From: Lactifluus volemus | Taxonomy: Eukaryota; Basidiomycota; Agaricomycetes; Russulales; Russulaceae | DNA: 64,000 bases | Direction of reading: 5' to 3' | NCBI GenBank assembly: GCA_022376515.1 | Contig: WTXI01000005.1 | Coordinates: 62,001 to 126,000, forward strand | Shown: positions 44,119-57,794 of the stretch, one piece after another | How positions within the stretch are numbered: the first letter of the stretch is position 1 | Layout of the letters: every line of letters begins with the position of its first letter | The notes under the pieces: model-generated | What the model was told of the DNA's origin: nothing | The model's input: only the letters and a program-made list of their open reading frames with translations | Database searches by the model: none | Made by a program: the position numbers and the translations under genes

Positions 44119-46580
44119 TCAAACTCTAGGCACCCCCTGAACCACTTGCGGGTATCTGTCGGCGATCATCTACGCCCATATGGAAGTCAATAATAAAGGG
44201 TGACCGCAAGGCAAGGGGGAGCACTCAAATGCGTACCCCAAACAGTTCCGGAGCCCTAATTGCCAAAACACCCGGATCCTCACCAAGCCCTACGAATCTT
44301 ATTTCAAAAGACATTTCATCAGAAGGTGGATCGAAGGAGGCGTGCGATCGAGCCACGATAGAAAACCATACATAGTAGAAACGCCTGCTTCGATGGCGGC
44401 CGCCAGTGTCAGCTCTGCGTAAAAAGCGTGGTCCCAGCGTTGTGACATGAATGTTTGGCAACAAAATACATGTCACTCACGCAATTGGACACCGATGATG
44501 AAAGAGAACAGCAAGACAGGGGCCGTGTATTGACCTTCATCGTTATATGATGGGTGTGTATCTGGCAGGGCATTCACATAGAGATTAATGACAGTGAATC
44601 GGATGAAAAAAACTCACACCGCAAGTACAAGAAGCCGAACAACGAACACAACATGCCAACGGCATAAGCACCCCATGTCAACGCTTCGCAGGTGTCAACT
44701 CCCGGATCATAGACCCAGCAACTGGTTCGACTCACTAATGCTGACGAGCGAATCGTTGACAAGTGCATCAATACCTGCGGGTAGGACATAACTTGAACAA
44801 TCGATACGGACGACTGTCTGCAGGCTTACTCACCCCTGTCTAGAAATAGGTTCCATGTGTCTTTTGCAGCGCGGATATATGGCTTCCCATACAAAGCTGG
44901 GATGGTCAACAACCTTCGCTTGGCACACTTTTACATAACCTACCTATCTCGATATATGCATATCTGCAACGTTTCCTGTGAACAAAAACACGCTGTAACG
45001 TCGTATTTCTGTCTCACCTGTTGAAGTATTGGACCATGCCCTCAATACACCCGATAAAGCACTCGGCACAACAAGCGAGACAGACTTCTACGGCTGCAGT
45101 CACACACAAAGGTCATCGTGCAAGCCATCGCCCAGTGGGCCTTTTTGACTCACGATGCCCCTCGGCATTAGCATTGTTCCTAGCAATGTTCAGAAGGAGC
45201 CGGATAGTTTCCAGGACGGTTACTATGAGGGACCCGAAGGCAATGGATCCGAGGGACAACGTAGAGGCCCTCCAGAATGAGCCCAAAGTTGGGTGCTTAG
45301 GCATCAAGCCTGCTTCTCGAGGACCAAAATAGTACCAACCTAAAAATAAGTTCAGTTCGAGATCACTATGTTAGTGGGGGAGGAAAACGCGCATCCAAAC
45401 GGCCCTCCCGCCAATGTGGTCAGGGAGACGTTGCTGATCACCATGGATGTCCAGATGTAGGAGAATGTCTCGAAGAATATCAGGCCCGTGACTGTACCGG
45501 AAGAACACGATGTGCTCCCACTGCAAGCTGCTATTTATCAGCTAGACAGTCGCTTCAATGACGGCCACGGCTTACCTGGATTCCCAGGCGTCCACTTGGC
45601 GTAACTATAAGGTCGATCAGCGCTTCGTTTTTACGGTCCGATCTGGAGACATACGTAGCAATGACAGCGAACGAATACCACCTGGGAAGCCACCAAACTG
45701 AGACGTATGTAAACGAGGGAAGTGCGGTTGGGACCTACACGCTCAGAGAAGCTTGGAGCAACAGTGTTGTGAAGGCTACACCGTAAACAGATTGTGATGC
45801 TTGAGATGTCCATGACCACTTGCAAGAGTAAAGATGCCAGTGGGATACGGGACCGAAATCCTATATAGGAAGGATCGACAAGAGGGCGATGATCGTGAAG
45901 ATGATTGCCCCAGCTGAGTGCGCATAAGCAGAGATAGATGCGATGAACATCAGAACTGACACCAATACTTCACGATATAATAATATATGCATATCCCCCT
46001 GTCAGTCTATGAGATCCCATCACGGCACGAGAGACGGACGGACGGACGCACACATTGAGCACGATCGAGAGGATAACAGAGATGTGTACGATAAGCGTCG
46101 TAAACGTCCGGGCGATAATGAGATACAACGTTGATAGAAGAAGAGCTGCAGCAGCGACAAAAAGGAGGAGATACACGGTGTGTCTTGGATAAAAACTCGT
46201 TAACGTAAAAACTCTGGATCGGACGCTCGCGCACCTGTTCAATGTTACAGACGTCCCGGTATTATCACTCCCCACACCACCCCCCAGTCCGCCTTGAGAT
46301 ATCCAAGTAGAGAGGGCCAACCCAGACACTACGCAGAACCCCGCAACTAACGGAGTAGTGTCGTGTGAATCATTTCGTTCGCGGGAGACAGCAGAAAGTG
46401 GGTGAATCGCACCTGAGCAAGGAAGATGACGAGGAAAATGGGATCCCTTATCCTTGCCCTGGGCTTGAATCTGCCACCGTCGTAGGGTGCCCCCTCTTTG
46501 AACGCTTGCATCGGTGTTATTGCTTGTGGGAGATCGGAGCCCACTGGAACTGTTGTGCCCCTTTGGTCGTCGTGGGACAT
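44119..46580 (-). CDS. PNS1: Choline transporter-like protein Pns1 (CTL/SLC44 family)
   Basis: Multi-pass plasma-membrane protein of the CTL family; the yeast member's substrate is unsettled. The start is MSHDDQRGTTVPVGSDLPQA. Next is the conserved KPRARIRDPIFLVIFLAQ, then VAGFCVVSGLALSTW, a helix VYLLLFVAAAALLLSTLYLI, GMPKHPTLGSFWRASTLSLG, SIAFGSLIVTVLETIRLLLN, GMVQYFNRYAYIEIALYGK, LTWGAYAVGMLCSLFGFLYL and YTAPVLLFSFIIGVQL. The end is VSTIFVGLGEDPGVLAIRAP, ELFG, then MIADRYPQVVQGVPRV, which is diagnostic. The gene has many short exons (more than ten), and I did not resolve every junction. The junction after FLAQ (near 46412) may lack one base. Confidence 0.82.
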
Positions 46581-46847
46581 GTTGAAGTTGAAAGAATGGA
46601 GAGTACCGTCTTTGCATTATGATCGAAGTTGCCAAAGCAAGCAAGTGGTCAAGTGGTCAACCAGACCAGTCACGCGAAACTCCCACGCATGTGAGTTACA
46701 TACAGAAAGTACGTAGGTGTGGTACAATTGAACATTATTCTTCAAACCATGCCAAGTAACATTCAGTACCAAACCATGCGGGGGTAAGACCACAGAAGGT
46801 CAATGCTGTGATATAACAATCAAACTACAAAAGCGCTCTCATTTACC

Positions 46848-48232
46848 TCATGCTTCAACAACAGGCTGGAGTTCGGATGGCACGTCTTTGAGCCTTATCA
46901 CCATGACCGTGATGTTGTCATTCGTGTATCTGTGCGTTGCCTCCCGAACCAAAGCTCTCGCCGCTTCCTGCGGATCCGCGATAGTTCGTACGACTTCACA
47001 AGCTGCCTGATCATTCAAAACATCCCAAATCTGTGTTTCGTTGGATCAGAAACGCTATCAGCTGCTGAAAGAGAAGGCACTTACCCCATCGCAGGCCAAT
47101 ATTAACAACTCATCATCGTCGGTCAACTCGGTCTCCGTGGTATAAGGCGCGCCAACGACAAACTCCTTCATGGAAGAATCTCCTAAGCTTCGCGTAACGG
47201 CGAGCACGCCATTGACTCGTCCACTCATTACAAAGCCTCCCGAGTCCACAATCCGCTTAGCCTCCTGTTTGTCGGTGCCTTTGTGATCATACGTTAGTCT
47301 CAGAGCTCGCCCTTTGCGACATAAAACGCCACGGGCGTCCCCAGCATTTGCTACATAAAGAACACGGCGAAGAGGAGGGCCGCCAGGAGGCCGTTGGGGA
47401 GAAGCGGAGACTTTACTTTGCGAGGCCTTTTCGAGAGAGCTGGTGCTAGGCGATAGTGAGCGTGGTGTAGATGACGGTGACCGACTGGATTGGCTGAACC
47501 GCTTGAGTGCTTTCTTTAGTCTGCTTTGTGATGAAACCTTGCTTTGATCATCGGCGGTATCACCATTAGCACTTTTCGCGTCATCAGAATCTGCGTCTTG
47601 AACATCCTTGGCAGCATTGGCCGTTGAGGGCGGGTCACATGATGCCTTGAGGAAGGATTGGCACCCCCCAGCGTCTTCGATGCGAAGAAAGGCGGTGACG
47701 GCAGTGCAGCCGGAATGTATCTTCCCTTGAGAATCTTCGGATATTTTCGACAAACTTTTGTCTACTTTGTGGAATGTCTGATTGTACACGTCGGGTACAG
47801 CGGCATCAGGGTTGGCTTGAAGGGTCGAGAGCATATACTAGAACAAAATGTGACTTGACATGACATTATCATCGAATGGGACGGTTCAAGACTCACCTCA
47901 TGGAAATTCTTACCACACCAATCGGCTGCCTCCCTGCCAGCATGTCCATCAAAGACGGCAAAGAAACCCTGCCCGTGGATTCCATCGTAATCAAACACGT
48001 AAGAATGAGCATCTTCCATTGTCCGTCTGGGCCCTCTCTCGTCCTGTACGCCGAACCGAAAAGTCGGGTGATCAGATGACCAAAAATTTGGCGTCTTCCT
48101 GGCGTGTAAGGCTACATGAAAGGAACGGCCACTGATTAAAAGACCTACGGTAGCGACATAAGGCAAATGTACGTCTGCAGAGTCTCCCGCATGTGAGACA
48201 AGAGTTGCGCTTTCGGATGGTCTCGGAGACAT
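46848..48232 (-). CDS. Protein phosphatase 2C, Ptc1-like
   Basis: Mg/Mn-dependent Ser/Thr phosphatase, likely a negative regulator of stress MAP kinases. Three exons. Motifs are FGVQDERGPRRTMEDAH, FFAVFDGHAGREAADWCGKN, HSGCTAVTAFLRIED, VLYVANAGDARGVLCRKGRA, LTYDHKGTDKQEAKRIVDSG, LAVTRSLGDSSMKEFVVGAP, LILACDG and WDVLNDQAACEVVR, with the final metal-binding TNDNITVMVIRL. Relative to yeast Ptc1 there is a Ser-rich insert of about 90 residues before VLYVANAG, and an N-terminal extension. All metal-binding Asp residues expected for the family are present. No frameshift is needed. The gene stops 267 bp from the PNS1 start. Confidence 0.88.
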
Positions 48233-50758
48233 TTTTCTGGTAAGGGCGTGTAGAACACGGCTGTGATGTTTCAGGGCAGGGGCTGTATCAACATGATTGC
48301 AGGGGGTTGATCGGTACTAATCATACGCACGTTAATTCAAGAAAGATGATAAGCAAGAGGGAGAAGAACGAGTTGAAAGCGTTCGCTTGGACGCTCCACG
48401 TGACTGTACCCAAACAAAGCCACCAATTTGCGCGTCCCCAAAACTGCTCCTCCCGTCTAAAAACCGTTCGCACGCATCATGATCGTCAAGGACACCATTC
48501 TCGCGTGGCGAACAAACCCTCGAACAAGCTATTTGTGATCTTGACTTCAATTTCCCCACCATCGCCTCAAGTGTACTCTCCAGGGTAAGACCGTCCCGTC
48601 TTGTTGCTGCAACCATCACGCATGTTATAGCGCATGCATCTGTTCAGATCACCTTCATTCAAACTTTTCACGAACCCAAGTAGCGTGGGTCTTGAACACC
48701 GCCCATGTTTTTCGAACCCTGATCAGGTCTGGTACCGGGGCCTGTCACCTGTGGGGGCGCCGAGTCCAGCGCGGTGCAGCCGCGCACTGCAGCCCTTGTG
48801 AGCCTTTCATCTTCGGTAAACCTAGATTGATTTAATTGTTCTCATGAGGGGTTAAATGCCGCCGGCTTATGGCTTTCGCTTAGTACCTATTTCGGGCCGT
48901 CACAGCATATACTTCCAGAGTCCCCTCAAGTTCTCCTCGATGTTGTCGATGAGTAGATTGCGGCTGCTGCAGTGCGTGCAGCGATCAACTACAGATTGTC
49001 TCATCCTCCGATCACACCGCCGGAAAAAGTTCTACACATGACCCCAAGTATGCAGCCTCACCCAATACTGGCGGCTGTTCAACGGAAGATCTCTACTGTC
49101 GAGATGAAAGGTCCCCGCTTTACACACATTCTAGAACAAACGAGGTACTGACTTCTTTCCTCCAACAGATAATCCGAACCGACCGTGGGTCTGATCACGG
49201 AACCGACTATCTCTTATTTGAAAGCGTCTAAACGCTTATTACCGAGGAAACCCTGCCCCTGTCCTACTTTTTCTATCCACGTGTCTGCACCAATTACCTT
49301 AGACCAAAACATGCATTACAAGATTGGGGTCATTCCTCCACGTTTCGAAAAGACAAAAAATTTAGAGGTCACGCACCATGACTACACGTTGCTTACATTT
49401 GTTCCGTGTCGGAACGAAGTCTGGGCAACGACGGCGGTATGGCGCCAGGACAGTCTTCAAGCATGAAGCATTACGTTTTGCAATGTGTCTAGGGTTCGAA
49501 TGCAATCGGAGGTGGAAATTGTGCGACGAGTAATGAAGTTGATGGCGTGAGGTATCATCATGTGCTTCGATTTCTATGGCCAGTAAACAAGCACGGGCGC
49601 GCGGGCGTAGAATTCAAATTTGAATGTCCTTGGACTCTTCGATGACACCAGTGGAGCCCCCGACATGCGATATCCACGCCGAATCAGAGTGCAGTATCTC
49701 ATGCTGTGATTATTTTATTTTTGGCGCCCTCTTCGAGATTGAAACCAACTCAAGAAGGCGTGGTGACCAGCCCCACTAAAGTGATTCCTCGGACGCCACG
49801 GCTTGGGTCACTTGGGATTCTTTTTTTTTTTTTTGTTTGTTTTATTGGAAGAGGATACAATATCCCTACGATTCCATTCCTTAGTCAAAGACCGATCTAG
49901 TCTGCTCAAGACCCCACACACGGAGAAGCTCGTCAATAAATAAATAAAAAGTCAGATCCACGGAGCACAACTGTTTGACGCCTCGAGCTCGTCACGTATA
50001 CAATCCCCAAACTGGGCGGCGCGATCGTGCTGCGCCGCCACACGCTTTCCGCCGTCGATGCGTGGCAACTTTGAATGAGTCATACTACGGAATTTGCGCG
50101 CTGAGCCTCACGGAGAAAAAAATTTAAGAAATAAAAAATAAAAAAAAGACGGGTGTACAGAAGGCGCCCGTGCATTCCAGGACTCTAACCCGAGGAAGCC
50201 TCGTGGCTCGTGGCGGCCGAGTCAAAGGTAACGGTTTCATCCACCTGGACCGCCGACAGCTCTTTTTACATACACCTTTTATCTGACGCATGGGAAGCCT
50301 CGAGCCAGAAGATGGCTATTGTTCATATACCGAAACCTCGGGGGATCGAGAGGACCACGCCGTACCCGTCTGATGACTACCCGTTTTAAAAGTCGTGCAG
50401 TGCTGCTCAAAGGGCTTCCGAAAACAGAATTTGGCAGCGGAGCCAAGTTTGGGGGTGACCTAGTCTATTGTTGATGCGCGCTCGTCGGGCGCCGTGCCAC
50501 CAGACATCACCTGGAAATCGAGTAGTTTGTTCCCCTTACCCCGTGCATCCCGTGAGATGATGCAATCGATCATGATGAACAACAACCCTATATTTAAAAA
50601 AAAAACTGTATACAATAATGCTGAAAGTACACAAATACGAACGATGTATGCAGTATGGTATGATAATGGCGTAAAAAGTTCTGATAGATAGATAGCACAA
50701 CAAAAATGATACGAACGGCCAAGACATGCGCGACGGTGCAAACAGTGAATTACTAAAA
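48233..50758. other. Intergenic region, 2.5 kb
   Basis: No gene is supported. It includes a T13-14 run near 49822 and AT-rich patches near 49940 and 50120. Open frames (up to 95 codons) are short, lack domains and look random. It may hold the promoter of the PP2C gene and an unusually long 3' region of the Zn2Cys6 gene. Confidence 0.4.
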
Positions 50759-51941
50759 TTAGTGGTATCTACTGGGCTGGGTATCGGAGGATGATGCTCC
50801 AACAGGGAATCGGTCTTGCGTGTGAGAGAACTTGAAAAGGAATAGATGCTTAGCAGAGCCGGGGGGTCACCAAGAGAAACAGGGTCCTTACGTAGGAATC
50901 CATAGGCTCTAATTGCGATTGTGTTTGGGGCATCCAACTGGACACAGGCTGTACATTGTCATAGTACCTATAGCCAGAACCAGACGTCTGGGTCACACGA
51001 GTGACTCCACCCACGGACGAAGAATATTGCTGCTGAGGTCCCGGGGCATAAAGCTGATCCACGGATGGTAACGGGAGGTACGAATTCGCTAGTTCAGGCA
51101 TCACGGACAGTGTTGAATGTTGTGAAGAAGAAGTCGGGTGAAACTGGGAACCTGAGCTGACAGGAAGACTACTCCATGTGGGTAACATGTGTGAGGAATT
51201 ATTGAATTATACGCCACGCACCTGGAACGGTGCCCAGGGTCCATCAGAGAAGTCATCGAATGACCATGAGGATGGTGGGGCTGCCCGTGAAGGTCACTCA
51301 ATATAACGTCAGCAAAGACCAGAGGTGGAAGTTGAAGAGACCAATGTTGGTTTACCTGTGTCGCCGGTGGGTCAGAGGGGGCAAATCGAGTTCTGGGAAA
51401 TCGCGTTTTGGGGGGGTGTGGTGTCTCGTCGGCGGAGTTGAGCCCTCTGAAAGGCCAGAAGAACTCGCGGTCGACGGTCGGACATCTGTAGAATCCGCAT
51501 GGATTGAATCCACTCTTTTCGGAGGAGCCCTCTTTCGTGGCTCGACCCCAACGGGCCAAGTGCACTAGTTTGTATGAGATCAACGGGAAGAGGTTTTAGG
51601 ATACCAAAAAAAAAACGTACGTCTCGCTGCCCATGCGCACAGCGGTGGCACTTTGGTTTATTTTCATCACACTAACACGGTGACTTTAGCACAAAGGAAC
51701 GGAGGTGGACGACGGGCTAAACGAACCTTGATTTTCTTTTGACGGCAAGTCATGCAACCGGTCTTGCTACGAGTGTATTTCGGTCTTCTACGTTGAGTGG
51801 TGTCTGGGCCTCTGGAGAGGGGAGGTGGAAGATCAAGACCATTGCCGGTCGCAGGAGGTTGAGAAGAAGAGTAATATGGCGACAGATAATGACCTGAAGA
51901 CGAGCTGGAGGGACGAAGAGGGTCAGCCAAGGCTCAAACAT
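50759..51941 (-). CDS. Zn2Cys6 fungal transcription factor
   Basis: DNA-binding regulator of unknown target. The N-terminal Ser/Pro/Tyr-rich part leads to RRRPKYTRSKTGCMTCRQKK, interrupted by an intron after IK. The next exon gives CDENKPKCHRCAHGQRD, and the exon after that starts with Cys (CTWP). This completes the C-x2-C-x6-C-x6-C-x2-C-x6-C binuclear cluster. Downstream are Pro/Ser-rich low-complexity segments and a Gln/Tyr-rich end (TSGSGYRYYDNVQPVSSWMP). It lacks the long middle homology region of many family members, so it may be a short-type regulator. The best ATG (51941, MFEP) is one base out of frame with the downstream sequence, so a missing base or an upstream exon is likely. The stop (50759, about 50853, or near) depends on the last intron and is uncertain. 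Confidence 0.75.
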
Positions 51942-54900
51942 GGAACCGAATGGAGAGACTCGCTAAGATAGGTTGTCGGCCATACTATTTCGGATTGGTT
52001 CTGGAAGTTGGGATCGACGGACGAGGGGAGACATGGATAACTCTTTGGGACTTATAAAGTCCTGGACTGGGTGCCCCGTTCGAGCGGGAACGAACCAAGC
52101 GACTGCCGGATCACCGCGTATCGGGAAGAGATCGCCGAACGAACGATAGATCTCAGGGCTGGTGCCGTTTCGTGAACTTTCTTCACGGAATCAACTGCGC
52201 AAATAACATTGTGCGCCTGTCGCGCTCCCTAAACAGTGCCATGCCACGCGTGGGCTGTGTGTCTTACAACGTGGAAAAGAGACTCAGCTGGGAGAGGGAA
52301 CCTACCTTACCATTTCGTCCATTGGGACAGATGACCAAATTTTTTTTTTTTTTTTTGGCCTGCGGGCTCAGGGCCCTCGAGTCAAGAATGAAAGTCGCGC
52401 TGATGTGATATATTCGACGGTCTCTCTACCTCGGGCAGTTCTTGCCTTATTCAGTCAAGCCAATTCTTTCGGGCTTCTCGTCGAAAAGAACACCACTTGT
52501 ACAGCAAACTTTACGAGAATTATTATTATTATTTTCGTACCTCTATCCATGCCCGAACAAAGCTCTAAGGATGCTCGTCTCACCCTGCGGTGACCGAGAG
52601 CATCTAACTCCGCCACACGATGCCCTGAGAGAGATCTTTTTTTCTTAGGCACTCTCACTGACCTTGTTTCCATTAATGTCTTGGACCAGCCATGCTGTCG
52701 TTCCTTCACTCATATACCGTACATGAAGGAGTACGAAGGCTGCTACGTCGCCTTGCCGACAGCCCTGGCCGTTTGAACGCTCCGAAAGCCGAGCAAGCGG
52801 CACCGAAAGTAATAGCAATAATCCTCTTGGTGTGCCAGAGTCAGGAAATATCCGACACAAACCACTGAGAAATGGAAATTTTCAATGCGCCCACATCGCA
52901 GATGATTCCGTGCATTCCCCGCGGATTCATTTTGACAGCCCATTCAACATCTAAGCACCGGCCACTGGATCCGTACTGCCCCACTACTGGAATCGTGCCC
53001 GAGGGAGAAGATATATCGGAAGATTTGTGTCCGTGATCGCACGAGAAAAATACATTTGTCCTCTCAATCTAGATTACAATGTTTTGTGTCCTCTAGCTAC
53101 AACAACCGCACAGAAATTGCAAAATTACCACGCCACCCTTCGGAGACCAAACTTTCGGCCCTTTAGAGAAGACTTTGCATAATTAACAGCTTGATGAAGG
53201 AATGTCGAGTTGAGGGGAGCTCGCTGCTCAAGAGTCAAAGGTTCCAGACCCTCACACCTCCCCAGTAGGTGTCATGGTACTGCGGTTGGAGGATTACAAT
53301 CCTAAAAGGTTACTGCAAACCAATGGGTCAATGACCAAGAAGGTGAGCGCAGATCGTAGGCGGGAGGGCGGGGACTCGAGGGGGTGTACAGTATGTGCTC
53401 TAGAACTGGTGATCGAACGAACTGAGATGCTTAGGCCTATCACGTAAGGACGGGTGTCGTGGTGTTACCATAGCGCAAGCTCGATAATAGAACAGTTACA
53501 AGTCGAAGGCGAAAGGCCAATTATCATATATTGCGGTGTCGTAGTGGCAATCAAGAATCACATTCCTGAGACGGTATCATTGACCTAGAAGAATTGAATG
53601 GAATCACCAGCATTCCGTCAATACTATACACGGAAATGAGCCTCTTGCGCGGGCGCGAGAGCCTCCATCATTTTGTGTGACCGGACCTGAACGCCTCAGG
53701 GGATCGGTCCAAACTGAAAATGTAGAGACAACGCCGAGGATGACCGCAGCCACCATTACGTCGCTCTACAGGGTTACGAGGTCATACCGCAGAAACCGGC
53801 GGAGGAGACACCCTTGAAACCCGGTTGGCCACCAGTTAGTCTCCATGATTTTTGTTGTAGAGTTTGGGCCCCCCCTGCCCGAGGCAGTGAACCTTAGAGC
53901 GAGAATGCTTCCGAAGTTCTGACGAAACTAGCATCGGATGAACGCGAACGATGACACTGCCGTACAAGTTACGATGACTACCATGACCTTGACAAGGGTC
54001 ATACAAATCAAGCCTCCAATCTTTTCATGACTAAAATAGACAAGCGTGAAGAAGCTGTTGAGTTGGGAGCAGTGGGTGTGGCACGCTCACGCTTGAAAGC
54101 TTGTTCACCCACGAACGTTGAGTCAGAGTCGGTATCACCCGGCTGAACTTGAAGGACACAAGTGAGAAAAAAGTTCCTGTAAAGTTCTAAACCATGTAAA
54201 TCGGACGGCCCGGTAGGGAGGCCAACTCCCCTGGGAGGTAAGTCGGCCTCGGGGATGGATTGGGTACTCTCCCGATGATAATACATATGATTGGTTCGTT
54301 CGGTGGCGCAACTAGTGTACTTTTAGTCGAAAACACAAAATCAAGTTAGTTTCTCAACTTGTACATCAAAACATTGGCCAAACTAAACCAAAAAGACCAA
54401 GTGCCCGCCTATTGTTGGGCCTTGTTTTCGTCCGCACTTCGCCGTTCCTCATGAATTGATTGAATTGATAGGCCGCATTCTCGACCGACTGATTGTTTCC
54501 TTTTCCCCTAAAAATGATCGAGGGTTGAAGAGGGAGGCATTCTTCATGATGGGATCTTTACATCACAACATGAGAGTAGGACGGATACCCGCGGAAACCG
54601 AGACCCGGCAATTTGGCTAAAGAAACCACTGCCGAGGCTCCTCATTCGCACCCCTTTCTATCAGACAAAATGGTCAATCCAATTATCTTCCAGTCGTCGA
54701 AGGATATTTCTTGGTTCCCTCGGTATTTCAGAAACAAAAAGAACCACCCTTCAAGTAGCAATAAGCATTTCCGCACTTGGATCCATCCAAATTCACAACT
54801 ATAATTTGTACGTAGTCCATAACTTCTATTCATTTTCCTTCACTCTGAAGTACGTCAGAGGCACGCCTGCAACAAGTAGCTATTGTCTGTAAAAGGCAAG

Positions 54901-55911
54901 CATTGAGGTTCGTAAGACCGCCCGAGCGCTCAGCGCTAGCGTCAGTAGGTCACCTAACGCGAATCTCTATTTCCTTGCATGGCTTACGACTCGGCACTCT
55001 ATTGTATTCAACATCGGCCACTCACCTATTCGGTTCTTGCACATCCTCGCACCCTTAGAAGCCATCATTTATTGGATCAAATGAATCCTGTGCGGACTTG
55101 TTGCATCGCGTTGCTGCCACCGAGGCTGGACTGTCGCCTTTGAGAACAGACTGAGATGAGATGAGATGCTGTCGGGCTGCTGTCTGTGCTGTGCAACAAA
55201 GACATCCAGACGTCCCGTCCTTCCTGTCAACTTGGGCTGTGCATTTTCTAACTCAGGCAGACACGTGCTCCATGCGCACTGACCACGTTTCACGTTTACT
55301 AGATGCGGGCTGGTACGGGCATCGTCAGACATGTTACGTGAACAGTGCATTCACTGTTTCTCCTCGCACCGTAAAAAAAGAAGTCACCATGCTGATATCC
55401 GAATGGGGGTTGAGGCATCCTTCACACTCGCATCACTTTGATAGTCTGAAACTCTCAAGAGCTAGGTCGGCTCGTATCTTAGCTTTGGGTGTGATCGTGT
55501 GCTCAAACTCAAACTAGAAGAAGTCCTGGCCGTTCAAAGGAATGGATAGAATCACGTTCACGTGTGGCAAAAATACAATGCTAACAAGATTTATAGCTTT
55601 TTTACACACTTGACTAGGAAGGTTCCTATCAGACGAGACGTGACCTTGTTACGGTGAATGGAAGTGTTGGGATGATGAAGTATCGAGGGCTCGCAAAAGA
55701 GATGGAAATAGCAAGCCGGTTGCACGTGCTCATTAGAGGTCCGAGACAACCGAGGAAATTATGGGGCAGCGGCGCGGCCGTTTGAACGGACCTCACTTGA
55801 GGAAATATCAACTAGCAAAGCTTCTTTCCGGCTCGAACTACGAGAGGAACTGAGTGTGTTCAGTCGAATGTCAATCAGCGCGCGGGATGATGCGCGCAAC
55901 AAAGTTCAGCC
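51942..55911. other. Gene-poor region, about 4 kb
   Basis: The longest stretch of the window without a supported gene. It has a T16 run near 52339-52355, an ATT microsatellite near 52515-52535 and scattered AT-rich patches. Open frames reach about 118 codons, overlap on both strands and lack domains. I found no reverse transcriptase, transposase or terminal-repeat signature by eye. It may hold long UTRs, noncoding RNA or decayed transposon sequence. Confidence 0.4.
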
Positions 55912-57589
55912 TTACGAATCCTTGGATTTTCGATTGGGTTTGGGCCAACCCCAAACCTCACGGATCCACCGTTCCATGGGCACCTCCTGCTTCATGACCC
56001 TAACGACCCACGGATGGGATAGCATCTCTTTTGGCGTTGGACGCAAGGCCGGATCCACCCGTAGACTAAATCAGGTGATGCTGTTAGGATGGAGACATGA
56101 GGGAGGCGGCGAGGCGGCGCACGTCTCTTTAATGAAATCTTTCATGGCATCGCTCCAGCGTACGTCTGCTTCATCTTCTAGTTGCGGTGGCTAGACGTAA
56201 AATAATTGGTATATCGCACCGCAGAATGGAGAAATGAATAACGCACTTCGCTTTGCGTAATATAAATCATGAGTTCAATGGGGGGCATGTCACTGGAGAA
56301 GGGGAAACGATTTTGTACAAGCTCGAGGAGAGATAGGCCTGTCGACCAGACATCCGCACGGATGGAATATTCGAGACCTGAGAGGCGTTCGGGCTGCAAG
56401 GCAAGCGCATGTTAGACGCAGCTATTACGCGACAGCTGAACAGGACGGACAGCCATGTATAGACTTGTACCGGTAAACGTGCCCGCAAAGGACCCGATTA
56501 ATTCTCCTGAAACACCAAAATCACAAAGTTTGACGACACCCTCGCGGGAGAGGAGGACATTGGAAGGTTTAATATCGCGGTGAATGAGCTTCTTTGAATG
56601 AAGGTATGCAAGACCCTGCAATATCTGAGACAAACGTGAGGATTACTGGTGGCATTAAAACGGTGGTGAGTGCTTACCCCTTCCGCGAGCCTTCCTGCGA
56701 CTTTTTCACCAACTCGGGCACCACGCTCCTTGATACGCTTGCCCACCGCTTCCAAACTCTTGCCATGGCATATTTCCATCACTACTTTGACTTCGCTGGA
56801 CGATGGCGACATATAAGCACCATAGAAACGAATGACGTTGGGGTGTTTGATTGTGGTGATAATGCCGAGCTCGCGCACGAGCTGCTTCATTGGGGCCTCA
56901 CGAGTGGTGATAGTCTTGCGTGCCATTAATTTGCCGGTGCGCTTGTCTCTGACCTCGTGCACGGCACCACCAGCACCTTCTCCGAGCCGGGTAACCTCAA
57001 CGAAAACATCGTCTGACCATTCAGTTTGTGGCTGATCATCGATCTGTTCCTCCCCAGGGTATGTGGGCGGAGGGGGCGTGGAACGGGTCTGGACTTCGAT
57101 ATCAGTAATCGTACGGCGAACATCCTCCATCGAGAGGGGCCTAGAAGTATTCGCAGATGGGCGGATAGTGGCATCATCGATACCACTATCGTTCACTGGA
57201 GGGGAGACAGAAGGTGTCTGTGGACCACCGTAATAGTCACCCCCAAAGATTACGGTTGGTTCGCTAGACTGACGTGAGCTGGAGGAGCCACCGATGGCAA
57301 GCTTTAGGGAGGGCTTGCCCTTACTGGGGGCGGTAGATGGAGTTGGGATTTGAAGAGCTAGCCTGGGTGTTGGTGAGCGAGATAAGGGAGGACTGGGAGG
57401 AGTGAGAAGAGAGGAGGGTTCTTGCTTAGGCGTCGATGCCTTGCGTATATTGAGAGGAGCTGTCTGCTGCGAAATAGCATAGGGTGCGGGGGAAGGGGCC
57501 CTCTGAATGGTGCGAGGACCGTGGGGGCGAGCGGGAACGGGTGCATGTGCTTGACCGCCAGACCCAGTGGAAAGTAACATAGAAGGCAT
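55912..57589 (-). CDS. MKK1: MAP kinase kinase, Mkk1/2 type (cell-wall integrity pathway)
   Basis: Dual-specificity kinase expected to activate the Slt2/Mpk1 MAPK. A Pro/Ser-rich N-terminal region of about 200 residues precedes the kinase domain. The domain shows [26 protein letters not shown] (ATP Lys), [52 protein letters not shown] with the Ser/Thr activation sites, [14 protein letters not shown], and [20 protein letters not shown]. It ends [20 protein letters not shown] plus a short basic tail ([11 protein letters not shown]). Five exons, no frameshift needed. ATG 57589 (MPSMLLSTG) is preferred over the farther 57748, which would add a hydrophobic, non-conserved leader. Mkk1/2 over Ste7 or Pbs2 is inferred from the [14 protein letters not shown] segment. 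Confidence 0.85.
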
Positions 57590-57794
57590 AAAACTGCAGC
57601 AAAGGAGGATAAACTCAGTCAAGGTGAGTGGGCTAAGAGCCTGAGATGGGGACACGACTGAGAGTAAGAGTCGGGCTGCGGGCGTCGGTCCAGTCACTTT
57701 GTAACGATAAGCTACACGCGCGCGCCCCCGGCCCTTGACAACGACCAACCACCTCGAAGGATCTACTACCCTTCTTCCTTCTCCTTTTTGTTAG

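Noticed and set aside
51942..55911. Retrotransposon or DNA transposon remnant
   Set aside because: I looked for reverse transcriptase, integrase or transposase motifs and long terminal repeats and saw none. A library search is still needed.
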